Source: Acinetobacter sp. ANC 4173 (GTDB lineage: Bacteria > Pseudomonadota > Gammaproteobacteria > Pseudomonadales > Moraxellaceae). From it: 64,000 bases of DNA. The notes below the pieces were generated by a model. That model made no database searches. It was not told the DNA's origin and was given only the letters and a program-made list of their open reading frames with translations. Location of the stretch: assembly GCF_004331255.1 (NCBI RefSeq), contig NZ_SJOF01000027.1:1-64000 (forward strand), read 5' to 3'. Shown one piece after another: positions 27,062-35,728 of the stretch (positions are counted from its first letter, which is position 1; the number at the start of each line of letters is the position of its first letter). The position numbers and the translations under genes were made by a program.

Positions 27062-27793
27062 ATGTCTATTGTTATCGCTCAAGTTCAACGCGCTAACCAT
27101 GGTCGTCAATTTCATGGCTATGGATTACGTGCAGAAGCATCGCTTATTTCTCCAATCCTTGGTGTCGATCACTATTGGATGAATGCTCCGACTTTCCCTC
27201 CTCACCGTCATCAGGGTATGTCTGCTGTCTCTTACTTGTTAGAAGATTCTGAAACAGGAATGGCGAATCGTGACTCCATTGGGACTCAAAATCTCATTCA
27301 GGCAGGAGGGCTACATTGGACCACGGCAGGTCGTGGTGTATCGCACGAAGAAGTTCCTGCTGAGGTTGGAAAAACTGTCCATGGATTACAATTTTTTGTA
27401 GATCTATCTGAATCCAACAGCCTAATTGAGCCTTTTCCATTAATTCTTGAGGCTCAAGATGTCCCTGTAATTCACCTACCAAACGCTAAAGTACGTGTGC
27501 CATTAGGTAGTTATGGTGATGTTTATTCTCCAATGAACCCACCAACCGAAGTGACGATGCTCGATATTTCACTACAAGATGGTGGTGAGATCACTGTACC
27601 AATTGCTATTGGTCACAATATGTTTGCGATGCCTATTGCGGGAATATTTGAAGTAGAAGGTCAAGAATTTAATCCCGAGAATCTTAAACTTCCCGTATTC
27701 CCAGCCCAAAAAGTTTCTCGCGATATGACGTTTAAAGCCACTCAAGGCAATGCTCATATCGTATTGTTCAGCGGACCTCCGCTATTTGCTTAA
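27062..27793 (+). CDS. Pirin-family protein
   Basis: This 243-aa bicupin has the pirin metal pattern in the N-terminal cupin: the first His pair lies in FPPHRHQGMSAVSYLLED and the later His/Glu in GRGVSHEEVPAE. Bacterial pirins act as quercetinase-like dioxygenases or redox-sensing partners. It is shorter than most pirins (around 230-290 aa) but not truncated. It is tightly spaced in the operon. The ribosome site is AAAGG. Confidence 0.85.
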   Translation: MSIVIAQVQRANHGRQFHGYGLRAEASLISPILGVDHYWMNAPTFPPHRHQGMSAVSYLLEDSETGMANRDSIGTQNLIQAGGLHWTTAGRGVSHEEVPAEVGKTVHGLQFFVDLSESNSLIEPFPLILEAQDVPVIHLPNAKVRVPLGSYGDVYSPMNPPTEVTMLDISLQDGGEITVPIAIGHNMFAMPIAGIFEVEGQEFNPENLKLPVFPAQKVSRDMTFKATQGNAHIVLFSGPPLFA

Positions 27794-27817
27794 TCTAATC
27801 CAAAGAAGGAATTTACT

Positions 27818-28423
27818 ATGACTAACCAATACTTTACTGCTGAAAATTCAGCATTACTACTTATTGATCATCAAGTTGGTACGATGCAACTGATCAAAAA
27901 TATAGACAAGGAACTTGCTGCTAAGCAGTCAATTGCATTGGCTAAGATGGCTAAGATTCTTGGCATGCCTGTAGTTATTACCTCTAGCCAAGAAGAAAAT
28001 GCTCAAGGACCAATTCTGCCAGAAATCGCAGAGATTCTACCTGAAGCTTATGAAGCTCGTGTTAAGCGTCCAGGTGTGGTTAATGCTTGGGCATATAAAG
28101 AATTCCATGATGCAGTGGTTGCAACAGGTCGCAAAAATCTAATTATGGCGGGTGTTACTACAGATGTCTGCCTTATTTTCCCAGCAATAGATGCTGCAAC
28201 TGAAGGTTTTGCTGTGCAAGCTGTGATGGATGCTTCTGGTTCACCAAGTGATTTATCAGAAGAGTTTTCGCGTCAGCGTATGCATGATGCGGGCGTTGTA
28301 CTCACAGCTACTAATACGCTCATGGCTGAAATCGCGCAAGACTGGTCTACTCCTACTGGACAACAATTGATTGGTCTGTTGTTTACAGATGTATTCCCAG
28401 CACTAGGTGCTGAAATTGCTTAA
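27818..28423 (+). CDS. Isochorismatase-family hydrolase (YcaC-like)
   Basis: This 201-aa cysteine hydrolase has the family triad: Asp in LLIDHQVGTMQLI (about residue 17), Lys in ARVKRPGVVNAW and Cys in AGVTTDVCLIFPAIDA. YcaC-like enzymes hydrolyse amides or similar bonds, with substrates mostly unknown. AAGAAGGAA precedes the ATG and 24 bp separate it from the pirin gene. It is the last gene before a good terminator, so SDR, OYE, pirin and this hydrolase form one unit. Confidence 0.85.
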   Translation: MTNQYFTAENSALLLIDHQVGTMQLIKNIDKELAAKQSIALAKMAKILGMPVVITSSQEENAQGPILPEIAEILPEAYEARVKRPGVVNAWAYKEFHDAVVATGRKNLIMAGVTTDVCLIFPAIDAATEGFAVQAVMDASGSPSDLSEEFSRQRMHDAGVVLTATNTLMAEIAQDWSTPTGQQLIGLLFTDVFPALGAEIA

Positions 28424-28436
28424 CTGCAAGTAAATG

Positions 28437-28470
28437 GTTAAGGCTATTTATTTCGACATATAGCCTTAAC
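28437..28470 (+). terminator. Terminator after the SDR/OYE/pirin/hydrolase operon
   Basis: An 11-bp perfect stem (GTTAAGGCTAT at 28437-28447, ATAGCCTTAAC at 28460-28470) with a 12-base loop lies just after the isochorismatase-like gene. The T run that follows is weak. Confidence 0.6.
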
Positions 28471-28571
28471 TAATCTTTATCACAAATAATTTTTCCAAAT
28501 TTAAATTAACAAGCGCTGAGCTATTTCTCTAAAGATCCTTTAGTAATGCAATAGATAAAGAATCCACATTT

Positions 28572-29789
28572 ATGAGTCAAGGTGTCTCCCCAGATCAGAA
28601 ATCGCCTATTACTCAAGAGACTAATGTCATTCAAAATACAAAGTCTAAAATTTATTGGATACGAGGGGTAGCCACGGTAATACTCTTGATTATTCTGATT
28701 TTAGCTATTGTTTGGTACTTTAAATATCAAAGTACAACAGAATACACAGAGGATGCTTATGTTGATGGCAACGTTGTACAATTAACTTCTCAAATAGCTG
28801 GAACAGTTATAAATTTTGCGGCTGATAATACGGATTACGTCAAATCTGGGGAATTAGTTGTTCAGTTAAATTCTGTAGATCAAGAAATCCTATTTGAGCG
28901 AACGAAAGCAGAATTGGCTAAGGCAATCCGAAGCGCACGTACCCAATATTCCCATGTCTATCAATTACAAGCTGAAGTTGAACAACGTCAAAATGAAGTA
29001 TTGAAAGCTAAGGAAGATCTAAAACGTCGTTCTGATCTTAGTGCTATTGGTGCTATTTCTAGTGAAGAATTGAGTCATGCCCAAGATCAACTGAAAAATG
29101 CCCAAGCTGCCCTCATAGCAGAAAATCAATCACTTATACAGAGCTGGGCTATAGTTGATGGGACAAGTCTTCGGACACATCCGGATGTTCTGACAGCAGT
29201 AACTAACTTACGTGATGCATATGTGTCTCGTATGCGTACGTCAATTAGCTCTCCTGTAGATGGTATTGTCACTAAACGCAGTGTGCAATTAGGTCAGCAC
29301 ATTAATCCAGGTGTGGCACTCATGTCTATCGTTCCTACAAATGAACTCTGGGTCAATGCTAACTTCAAAGAATCGCAACTAAAACATCTTCGTATTGGTC
29401 AACCTGTTGAATTGACATCTGATGTATATGGGCGAAATGTTCTTTACCATGGAAAAATCGTTGGTTTAGATGCAGGTACAAGAAGTGCATTTGCGCTTTT
29501 ACCTGCCCAGAATGCAACAGGAAACTGGATTAAAGTAACACAACGTGTATCAGTCCGAATTGCCTTAGATCCTAAAGAGATTATAAAAAACCCACTACGC
29601 ATAGGTCTATCCATGCGAGTCACTGTCAATACTAGTGACCGAAATGGAGAAATAATCCGTCAAAATGCGGCTCCAACTTTTAAATACAAAACCCAAATCT
29701 ATGATCATGAGCTAAAAGATGCAGATAGGATTGTAGAATCTATCATTCGAGAAAATGAAGGAAACTCTCCTCAGAAGAAACAAATATAG
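28572..29789 (+). CDS. HlyD/EmrA-family membrane fusion protein
   Basis: This 405-aa adaptor spans the inner membrane once (about residues 31-50, YWIRGVATVILLIILILAIV) and extends into the periplasm. The EmrA hallmark TEDAYVDGNVVQLTSQIAGT opens the first barrel/lipoyl half. A long coiled coil rich in Gln and Glu (about 100-200) follows, then the second lipoyl half SPVDGIVTKRSVQLGQHINP. The usual partners, an EmrB-type MFS pump and an outer-membrane factor, are not intact here. A possible start of an outer-membrane protein follows directly but breaks off. The protein may work with a pump encoded elsewhere, or be a leftover. Confidence 0.85.
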   Translation: MSQGVSPDQKSPITQETNVIQNTKSKIYWIRGVATVILLIILILAIVWYFKYQSTTEYTEDAYVDGNVVQLTSQIAGTVINFAADNTDYVKSGELVVQLNSVDQEILFERTKAELAKAIRSARTQYSHVYQLQAEVEQRQNEVLKAKEDLKRRSDLSAIGAISSEELSHAQDQLKNAQAALIAENQSLIQSWAIVDGTSLRTHPDVLTAVTNLRDAYVSRMRTSISSPVDGIVTKRSVQLGQHINPGVALMSIVPTNELWVNANFKESQLKHLRIGQPVELTSDVYGRNVLYHGKIVGLDAGTRSAFALLPAQNATGNWIKVTQRVSVRIALDPKEIIKNPLRIGLSMRVTVNTSDRNGEIIRQNAAPTFKYKTQIYDHELKDADRIVESIIRENEGNSPQKKQI

Positions 29790-30181
29790 GCTTAGTTATG
29801 TATAGAAAACACTATGCACTTTTAATGGTACCCATATGTTATCTCATTAACACATCACGGGTTTCAAGAATCAGGCCATCGCTAAGATTATCGATTGAAA
29901 CAGTTCTATAATTCATTTGGCAGTAGATTGAAGAAAGCAGATGTCAAAAGAAAATATTTCAAGAAATCCAATACCCAATCAAACAATGATTATATGGACT
30001 GATACTTATATAAAATTAGACACTTGGTTGAGAATACAGTTGCATGACTCAAACAATTTAAAGGAATTGCTAAATGCTATAACAAGCTAAAGCAGAACTA
30101 CGGAAATTCAGTTGCTTTAGCTTGTATATTAATTTAGCCACAGTTATGAAATGTCAACAGGCACTAATTATTCAATGCATT
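29790..30181. other. Intergenic region with possible efflux-gene remnant and hairpin
   Basis: An ATG at 29798 opens a 38-codon frame (MYRKHYALLMVPICYLINTS, then a stop) that looks like the signal peptide of an outer-membrane factor joined to unrelated sequence. A second short frame, 29941-30090 (MSKENISRNPIPNQTMIIWT..., 49 aa), has GAAGAAAG before its ATG but is not recognised. The 12-bp stem CAAGCTAAAGCA (30083-30094) / TGCTTTAGCTTG (30113-30124) is a likely terminator between the convergent genes. Confidence 0.35.
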
Positions 30182-31342
30182 TTAGCGCAATTCCCCACCA
30201 AATCGTTCAGCAATCCAATCCGCAATATATGAACCAGCATTTGCAGTATTATCTAAACTACTGTGTTGTATACCACCTTCTCGCTCCGTAAAGATTTTTA
30301 ATTCACGGTCTGGGCTATTTACCAACTGAGCATAAGACTGATGTGCATATTCTAATGGAATCTGTTTATCCGCCTCACCATGTGTGACCAAGAATGGGAC
30401 TCTAATATTTTCTAGCACATCATTTAGATGTACATTTTGTGCGATTTCCATGAATTCATCCATGTCTTTTGCTCCCCACACCCAACGTACATGCTCCCAG
30501 TAGTGAGGTACAGGATTTTCACCCTCTCGTTGTAATCGACGTTTTTGCATTTCCCCCCAGTTATGGTTCGCACCCCACACCACGCCTAACGCAAAGCGAG
30601 GTTCAAATGCTACGGCACGTGGGCAGTAATAACCACCAAGTGAAACGCCCAATAAACCAATTTTCAAGGCATCAACATCAGGACGCTGTTCCAAATAATC
30701 AACTACTTTACTTGCCCATTGTTCTGTTTCAACCACAGCAGTCAGACCATGTAAGCGTAGCGCTTCCCCTGTCCCAGGTTGATCAATGAATAAGCTAGAA
30801 ATACCTCGTTTTGCCAAAAGTTGTGGAAAGAATCCAGCACGATAGACCATTTCTTTAGTGGAATCTAAACCATTAATCACGACTAAACATGGTGCTGGTC
30901 CCTTTACCCCTTCTGCATGAGTATATAAACCTGCAATGATGCCATCTTGGTATGGAATTTCAACTCGTTCACACGGCTCTTTAGCCAATTGCATCCCTTG
31001 TTGAAAGGTTTCTAGAAATTTGGCATATAAGGCTTTACGTGGTGCATAACTATGCGCCTGCATCCGCTCTGCTGTAATATAATAAATCGCTGCACGATTC
31101 AATTTATCGCCCGCACTCAACATACGACCAGTGGCTTTATCTTCTTCTGCAAGTGCCAGTAAATTGTCACCACCCTGTTCCCAAGAAGCTAAAAATGCCG
31201 CTGTGCCTGGGTCATCGCCCTCTTTGGCAATGTCTGCGAGTGGACGACACATCGCCTCAATTTCACCAATTTTTGCGCCCATTTCAATCGCAGCAGCGAC
31301 CGCTAAACTCCAAACATAATTGGTTTCAAAATATTTAAACAT
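30182..31342 (-). CDS. Alpha/beta hydrolase, C-C hydrolase type
   Basis: This 386-aa protein has a helical N-terminal lid region (about 1-110) and a C-terminal alpha/beta-hydrolase fold. The nucleophile is in LLGVSLGGYYCPR, the acid in VTHGEADKQIP and the His in GGIQHSSLD. The layout is that of 2,6-dihydroxypseudooxynicotine hydrolase-like/FrsA-like enzymes, which cleave C-C bonds in diketone or ring-fission products. It follows the extradiol-dioxygenase-like gene by 28 bp on the same strand, so the natural inference is that it hydrolyses that enzyme's product. The nicotine-pathway assignment itself is not supported by any other gene here. Confidence 0.85.
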   Translation of the reverse strand: MFKYFETNYVWSLAVAAAIEMGAKIGEIEAMCRPLADIAKEGDDPGTAAFLASWEQGGDNLLALAEEDKATGRMLSAGDKLNRAAIYYITAERMQAHSYAPRKALYAKFLETFQQGMQLAKEPCERVEIPYQDGIIAGLYTHAEGVKGPAPCLVVINGLDSTKEMVYRAGFFPQLLAKRGISSLFIDQPGTGEALRLHGLTAVVETEQWASKVVDYLEQRPDVDALKIGLLGVSLGGYYCPRAVAFEPRFALGVVWGANHNWGEMQKRRLQREGENPVPHYWEHVRWVWGAKDMDEFMEIAQNVHLNDVLENIRVPFLVTHGEADKQIPLEYAHQSYAQLVNSPDRELKIFTEREGGIQHSSLDNTANAGSYIADWIAERFGGELR

Positions 31343-31370
31343 CCTGTTTATCCTTTACAAAGTGCTAGGT

Positions 31371-32360
31371 TTATTCGGTTTTCAATTCACGCATGTAGGC
31401 TTCTTCACCTTGATAAAAACCGACATCCCAAGGAATTTCATCCAACATAAAGCTTGGAGGTTTCGTCATCCAAGATGCTGTACCAAAGCGAAATTCCCAT
31501 TCACGTGGTACCCAGTTGTCATCTAAATAGTCAGTATCTGCACCATACTCAGTTTCACCACCCACTGGAGAGTCGAAATAGCAGAAAATTGCTGAACCAA
31601 TTCGATGACGTCCAATCCCCAAGAAACCATGCGTCCAACCACGTTTCGTCATGTGATTGGAACCAATCATGACCTCATCAAAATCTTCAACCCCAAAACA
31701 AGTATGATGGAAACGTGGAATACCACCTGCTCCTGGCACCTCACAGTTCAATAAGAAAGTATTGTGATGTTCATGTGCCCCATCTGCACGTAAATAAGTG
31801 CCAATACCTTTTTGATGATCGGACATGCGAAAGTTCAAACGATCACGAAAGAAGGCGAATGTTTTCCAATAATCTTTGACTGCAAAGACCACGTGATTAA
31901 TCGTTTTTGGAATAGCACGTCGACGCCATTTTCGGTGTTGATTCAGACGATTAATATTGCCAGATGAGTTAATCGGATCAGTAGAATAAATCACTGTCTG
32001 ACGATCAAAGACGCGCAATGCCAAAGGCAAACCGCAATCCGAGTAGAAACGCCAAGCGCCATCATCCCCTAAAGTAACTTCACGGTCCTGTTTTAAATCA
32101 TCGACCAAACGTTGCAGATTATCTTCAGTATCGACGCCCCAAATGGTTTCCTTAACACCAAACCCTCTATACGCCGAGTCATCGGGCATAGAAGCGTGAT
32201 CAATCGAGCGTACGATTACCGTTGAACCTTCTGCCAGACGATAAATGGTTTCTTCTACACTTGAACTTAAACGTTGCAAACCAAAATCGTCTAAAAATTG
32301 TGATGCTTTTTCAAGGTCTTGAACCCCGTAAAGCAATGTATCAATACCGACTATTGCCAT
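31371..32360 (-). CDS. VOC-superfamily extradiol dioxygenase-like protein
   Basis: This 329-aa protein consists of two VOC modules, as in 2,3-dihydroxybiphenyl 1,2-dioxygenase. The C-terminal module keeps the Fe(II) triad: His 156 in INHVVFAV, His 219 in RFHHTCFGV and Glu 271 in GGETEYGAD, within a stretch resembling the extradiol signature (CYFDSPVGGETE). The N-terminal module lacks the ligands, as usual. It probably cleaves a catechol-like ring next to a hydroxyl. AAAGGAATTTAGCT precedes the ATG. It forms a pair with the downstream hydrolase and lies divergent from the MarR gene, the likely regulator. No ring hydroxylase is adjacent, so the substrate is open. Confidence 0.8.
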   Translation of the reverse strand: MAIVGIDTLLYGVQDLEKASQFLDDFGLQRLSSSVEETIYRLAEGSTVIVRSIDHASMPDDSAYRGFGVKETIWGVDTEDNLQRLVDDLKQDREVTLGDDGAWRFYSDCGLPLALRVFDRQTVIYSTDPINSSGNINRLNQHRKWRRRAIPKTINHVVFAVKDYWKTFAFFRDRLNFRMSDHQKGIGTYLRADGAHEHHNTFLLNCEVPGAGGIPRFHHTCFGVEDFDEVMIGSNHMTKRGWTHGFLGIGRHRIGSAIFCYFDSPVGGETEYGADTDYLDDNWVPREWEFRFGTASWMTKPPSFMLDEIPWDVGFYQGEEAYMRELKTE

Positions 32361-32601
32361 AGCTAAATTCCTTTTTAATCCCTATCTCATTTCAAATAAT
32401 GATGATTTGGAATTCAGATTAGTCTGCGATCTCACAATCCACAAATGCTTTATAAGCATGGCTGGTATCTACAAAACAAATAGGTTCTATTTGAATCAAT
32501 CCATCCTACAAATCAATAATTATGAACGCACGTTCTAAACTTGATTTTTATTCCTATGAGAATTATATTCTCAAAGGAATATATTTTAAGCCTGTAAACC
32601 T

Positions 32602-33078
32602 ATGTCCCAATCTCCTTCACTTGGTCATTATCTGGACCATTTACATGCACTTGTTGCGACAGTGCTATTTCCACATATGGGTAAAGCCTTAAATGGTGAA
32701 TTTTCTTTTAGTCAACTCAACACCCTGTTCCTGCTGTATAAGCAGGGTTCATGCAGTATTGCCGAAATTGCGGAAAATGCAGCGATCTCCCACAATGCCG
32801 CCAGCCGCATGGTCGATCGTCTGGTGCAAGGTAACTATGTGACCCGTGTCGAAGATGCACAGGATCGTCGTCATAAAAAGGTTTCTCTTACCCTGTCTGG
32901 CTTCAATAAACTCAAGGAGTTACAGATTATTACCACTGATGTCTATAATCAGATTTTCACCGTTGTACCCGATGAGTTAAAACACAAGCTTGAAGCAACC
33001 TTAAAGGAAATTGAGCCATTTCTACCCCAAACCACCCGTTTTGTTATCGATCAAGATGGAGTGCAAACCAAGAGATGA
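32602..33078 (+). CDS. MarR-family regulator
   Basis: This 158-aa winged-helix protein shows the MarR core: GSCSIAEIAENAAISHNAAS, then RMVDRLVQGNYVTRVEDAQD and RRHKKVSLTLSG, the basic wing. Such regulators usually repress a neighbouring exporter or catabolic gene and respond to phenolic ligands. The stop codon overlaps the start of the MFS exporter (ATGA), so the two are co-translated. The divergent dioxygenase/hydrolase pair is 240 bp away and is a second candidate target. Confidence 0.88.
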   Translation: MSQSPSLGHYLDHLHALVATVLFPHMGKALNGEFSFSQLNTLFLLYKQGSCSIAEIAENAAISHNAASRMVDRLVQGNYVTRVEDAQDRRHKKVSLTLSGFNKLKELQIITTDVYNQIFTVVPDELKHKLEATLKEIEPFLPQTTRFVIDQDGVQTKR

Positions 33079-34256
33079 ATTCTACCTATCTTAAATACTC
33101 AATTATTTTGGGAGTTTTGACTGCTTTTGGTCCTATTTGTACAGATTTCTACTTGCCTGCTTTACCGCAAATCACCCATGACTTAAATGCATCTATTCCA
33201 CAATCGCAACTCAGTTTGACGGCAGCCTTAATTGGCCTAGGCGTTGGACAGTTATTTTTTGGTCCGTGGAGTGACCGTATCGGTAGAAAAAAACCGCTAA
33301 TGCTTTCCTTGGGACTATTCACTTTAAGTTCAATTGCTTGCATGTTTGTACAGGACATGAGTCAAATGGTCATCATCCGTTTTGTACAAGGTTTTTCCGG
33401 TGCAGGTGGTGCTGTCCTTGCTAGAGCAATTGCCAGTGACCGTTATTCAGGCACACAATTGGCACAGTTTTTTGCCTTGATTATGGCAATTAACGGTATC
33501 GCTCCCATACTTGCACCTGTACTCGGTGGTATACAATTGCAGTTTACCCAGTGGCAAGGTCTATTTGCCAGTTTATCGGCTTTAGGTGTGCTTATTTTTC
33601 TAGTCTGTTATTTCCTAATTGATGAATCACACGATCCGAAACGAGTTGGACAGTTACAACAATCTTTCAAGCTCGCGCAGGCAAATGTACTCAAGGATAA
33701 AACTTTTATTGGGCTATGTTTAATGCAAAGCATGATGATGGGCGGATTATTTGCTTATATTGGTGCATCTTCTTATGTATTTCAGGAAACTTATCATTTC
33801 TCGGCTCAAAGCTATAGCCTACTATTCGCATTCAATGGCATAGGATTAATTATTTCAGCTGTTACAACAGCCAAACTTTTGAATCATTTTTCTGAAAAAT
33901 ATTTATTAGCCACGGCGGTTACAATTGCTGTGATTACAAGTTTGGCATTATTGGTATGCAGCGCATTACAACTCCCTATCTTGCTCTGTCTTGTTTTGCT
34001 ATTTATTACAGTATCTACTGTCAGTGCAATCAGCTCATTAACCAGCGCTCTTGCTATGGCACGGCAGCATGAATTTTCAGGTACTGCATCCGCTTTACTC
34101 GGTTTTATGATGTTTGCAATAGGTGGAATTACTGCGCCTCTGACCACCCTCTTAGGAACGTCCTTATTGTCCATGAGCGTGGTGATTTTTGTCTGTTATT
34201 TGCTTGCGGGTTTGATTTTCAAATTTACTTTCCTGCAAAAAACACAAAGTGTATAA
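33075..34256 (+). CDS. Bcr/CflA-family MFS drug exporter
   Basis: This 393-aa, twelve-helix proton antiporter carries the DHA1 signature in helix 1 (GPICTDFYLPALPQI) and the loop GPWSDRIGRKKPLML. Helix 5 shows the antiporter motif (NGIAPILAPVLGG). Bcr/CflA pumps export drugs, sulfonamides or amino-acid-like compounds. It is translated with the MarR gene through a 4-base overlap and ends at a strong terminator. Confidence 0.9.
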   Translation: MNSTYLKYSIILGVLTAFGPICTDFYLPALPQITHDLNASIPQSQLSLTAALIGLGVGQLFFGPWSDRIGRKKPLMLSLGLFTLSSIACMFVQDMSQMVIIRFVQGFSGAGGAVLARAIASDRYSGTQLAQFFALIMAINGIAPILAPVLGGIQLQFTQWQGLFASLSALGVLIFLVCYFLIDESHDPKRVGQLQQSFKLAQANVLKDKTFIGLCLMQSMMMGGLFAYIGASSYVFQETYHFSAQSYSLLFAFNGIGLIISAVTTAKLLNHFSEKYLLATAVTIAVITSLALLVCSALQLPILLCLVLLFITVSTVSAISSLTSALAMARQHEFSGTASALLGFMMFAIGGITAPLTTLLGTSLLSMSVVIFVCYLLAGLIFKFTFLQKTQSV

Positions 34257-34260
34257 GTAA

Positions 34261-34287
34261 AAAAGGGGCTTTTGTTGCCCCTTTTTT
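34261..34287. terminator. Bidirectional terminator between convergent genes
   Basis: GGGGC (34265-34269) pairs with GCCCC (34277-34281) around TTTTGTT, with A run before and T run after. It serves the MFS gene on the plus strand and the twelve-gene operon ending at 34286 on the minus strand. Confidence 0.85.
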
Positions 34288-34894
34288 AATACCCCACCGT
34301 AAACCGTTGACAAATATGTTGTGGCTGCTCTAGCTCATTAATTAATGCGATTGCATAATCTTGTGTCGATATAGAACTCAACCCATCTTGCATTAATAAT
34401 TCATCTTGACCCAATCGAAACTTACCTGTGCGCTCACCTGATTTAAAAATCATAGATGGTGACAACACCGTCCAGTTTAAATCAGACTGTTGTCGTAAGA
34501 TGTCTAGAATCGCAATACCCGCCAAAGCTTCAGGTTTCACTTGTTCAGGAAATTTCGGATCATCGACTAATCTTTTCCCTGATGCAAGTGTCAAACCACC
34601 TGCACCGCCGACCATCAAAAAGCGTGGTACTGCTGCTTGCTTTAAGGCACTGAGTAAATTCTCAATCTGGGTATCGGTAAAATGTACCGCACTAATCACA
34701 GCATCTAGTCCTTTAATTAATGGAGTTAGTTGTGCCGTGTCATTAATATTTGCCTGCCGTGCCTCGACCTGTGTATGCTGCGCAATTTTTTCGGGAGAAC
34801 GTACAATTGCCGTGATCTGATGCCCCCGTGCCACCAATTCATGTAAAATACTAGATCCTGCCATACCACTTGCGCCAATCAGTGCAACTTTCAT
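34286..34894 (-). CDS. NmrA/atypical-SDR NAD(P)-binding protein
   Basis: This 202-aa protein starts at 34894 (MKVALIGASGMAGSSILHEL) with AAGGACAAT upstream; a longer frame to 34945 overlaps the preceding gene and is less likely. It has the GxSGxxG dinucleotide motif, DAVISAVHF and a C-terminal GQDELLMQDGLSSISTQDYA, matching the BVR-B/NmrA-like group, with no classical YxxxK. The function is unknown; relatives reduce quinones or sense NADPH. It is the last gene of the long minus-strand operon, 25 bp after an SDR. Confidence 0.8.
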   Translation of the reverse strand: MKVALIGASGMAGSSILHELVARGHQITAIVRSPEKIAQHTQVEARQANINDTAQLTPLIKGLDAVISAVHFTDTQIENLLSALKQAAVPRFLMVGGAGGLTLASGKRLVDDPKFPEQVKPEALAGIAILDILRQQSDLNWTVLSPSMIFKSGERTGKFRLGQDELLMQDGLSSISTQDYAIALINELEQPQHICQRFTVGY

Positions 34895-34919
34895 TTTATT
34901 GTCCTTTTCTTGTTTGCTT

Positions 34920-35672
34920 TTAGAATAAAAATCCACCATCAACATTAAATACTTGTCCAGTCATATATTTAGACTCATCTGAAGCAATAAATGAAAGTAC
35001 ACCAGCCAAATCTGATGGCACGCCATTTCTTGGAATGAGTTGACTATTTTTTACGGCATCAAAGAGGCTCTCTGGTAATGCCTGTTCACTTCCAGCATGC
35101 TTAATCAAGCCCGGTGATATTGCATTGACGGTAATTCCATAATCACCCAATTCTACGGCCAAAGCACGAGTCAAACCGATAACACTCATTTTAGCTGCAA
35201 TATATGCCATGAACCCTTTTTGTGGTCGCCCAGTATTGCTTGAAGCCAAATTTACAATTCGCCCCCAACCTTGTTCTATCATTTTCGGTGCAAAGCCCTG
35301 ACTTAATATAAATGTGGCATCGACATTCACCGCGAAGGTTTTATTCCATTCCGATAAGTCAGTTTCTGCGAGTCGTTTTAAAGGAATATAGGCAGCATTA
35401 TTGACCAATACATCGCAGCCACCGAAATCATTCAGCACTTGTTTGACTAAATGTTTCACTTGATCAGGTTGGCTCAAATCACATTGATAGGCTTTTGCAT
35501 TGCCACCAATGGCTTCGATTTTCTGAATCAAAGGTGTGCAATCGACATAATCAACTAAAATCACCTGAAAACCGTTCATTGCAAGTTTTTGTGAAAATGC
35601 TTGCCCTAAACCACCAGCCGCACCCGTAATTAAGGCCAATTTTTTCTGTTTTGCATTGTTTTCCATCATCAT
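34920..35672 (-). CDS. SDR-family oxidoreductase, 250 aa
   Basis: This is a classical SDR with ITGAAGGLGQAFSQKL at the N-terminus, VLVNNAAYIP, catalytic Ser in NLASSNTGRP, Tyr/Lys in YIAAKMS and the terminal MTGQVFNVDGGFLF. All catalytic residues are present. The substrate should be a secondary alcohol or ketone intermediate of the operon. The start allows three successive Met codons. It lies between the porin and the NmrA-like gene with short gaps. Confidence 0.88.
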   Translation of the reverse strand: MMMENNAKQKKLALITGAAGGLGQAFSQKLAMNGFQVILVDYVDCTPLIQKIEAIGGNAKAYQCDLSQPDQVKHLVKQVLNDFGGCDVLVNNAAYIPLKRLAETDLSEWNKTFAVNVDATFILSQGFAPKMIEQGWGRIVNLASSNTGRPQKGFMAYIAAKMSVIGLTRALAVELGDYGITVNAISPGLIKHAGSEQALPESLFDAVKNSQLIPRNGVPSDLAGVLSFIASDESKYMTGQVFNVDGGFLF

Positions 35673-35728
35673 TTACCATCTTTTTATCTTTAAACAAATA
35701 GGGAAGTTTTTCACTTCCCCTTATACAT

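Noticed and set aside
30469..31338. Plus-strand open frames opposite the alpha/beta hydrolase
   Set aside because: They are low-complexity Pro/His-rich translations of the antisense strand of an intact gene.
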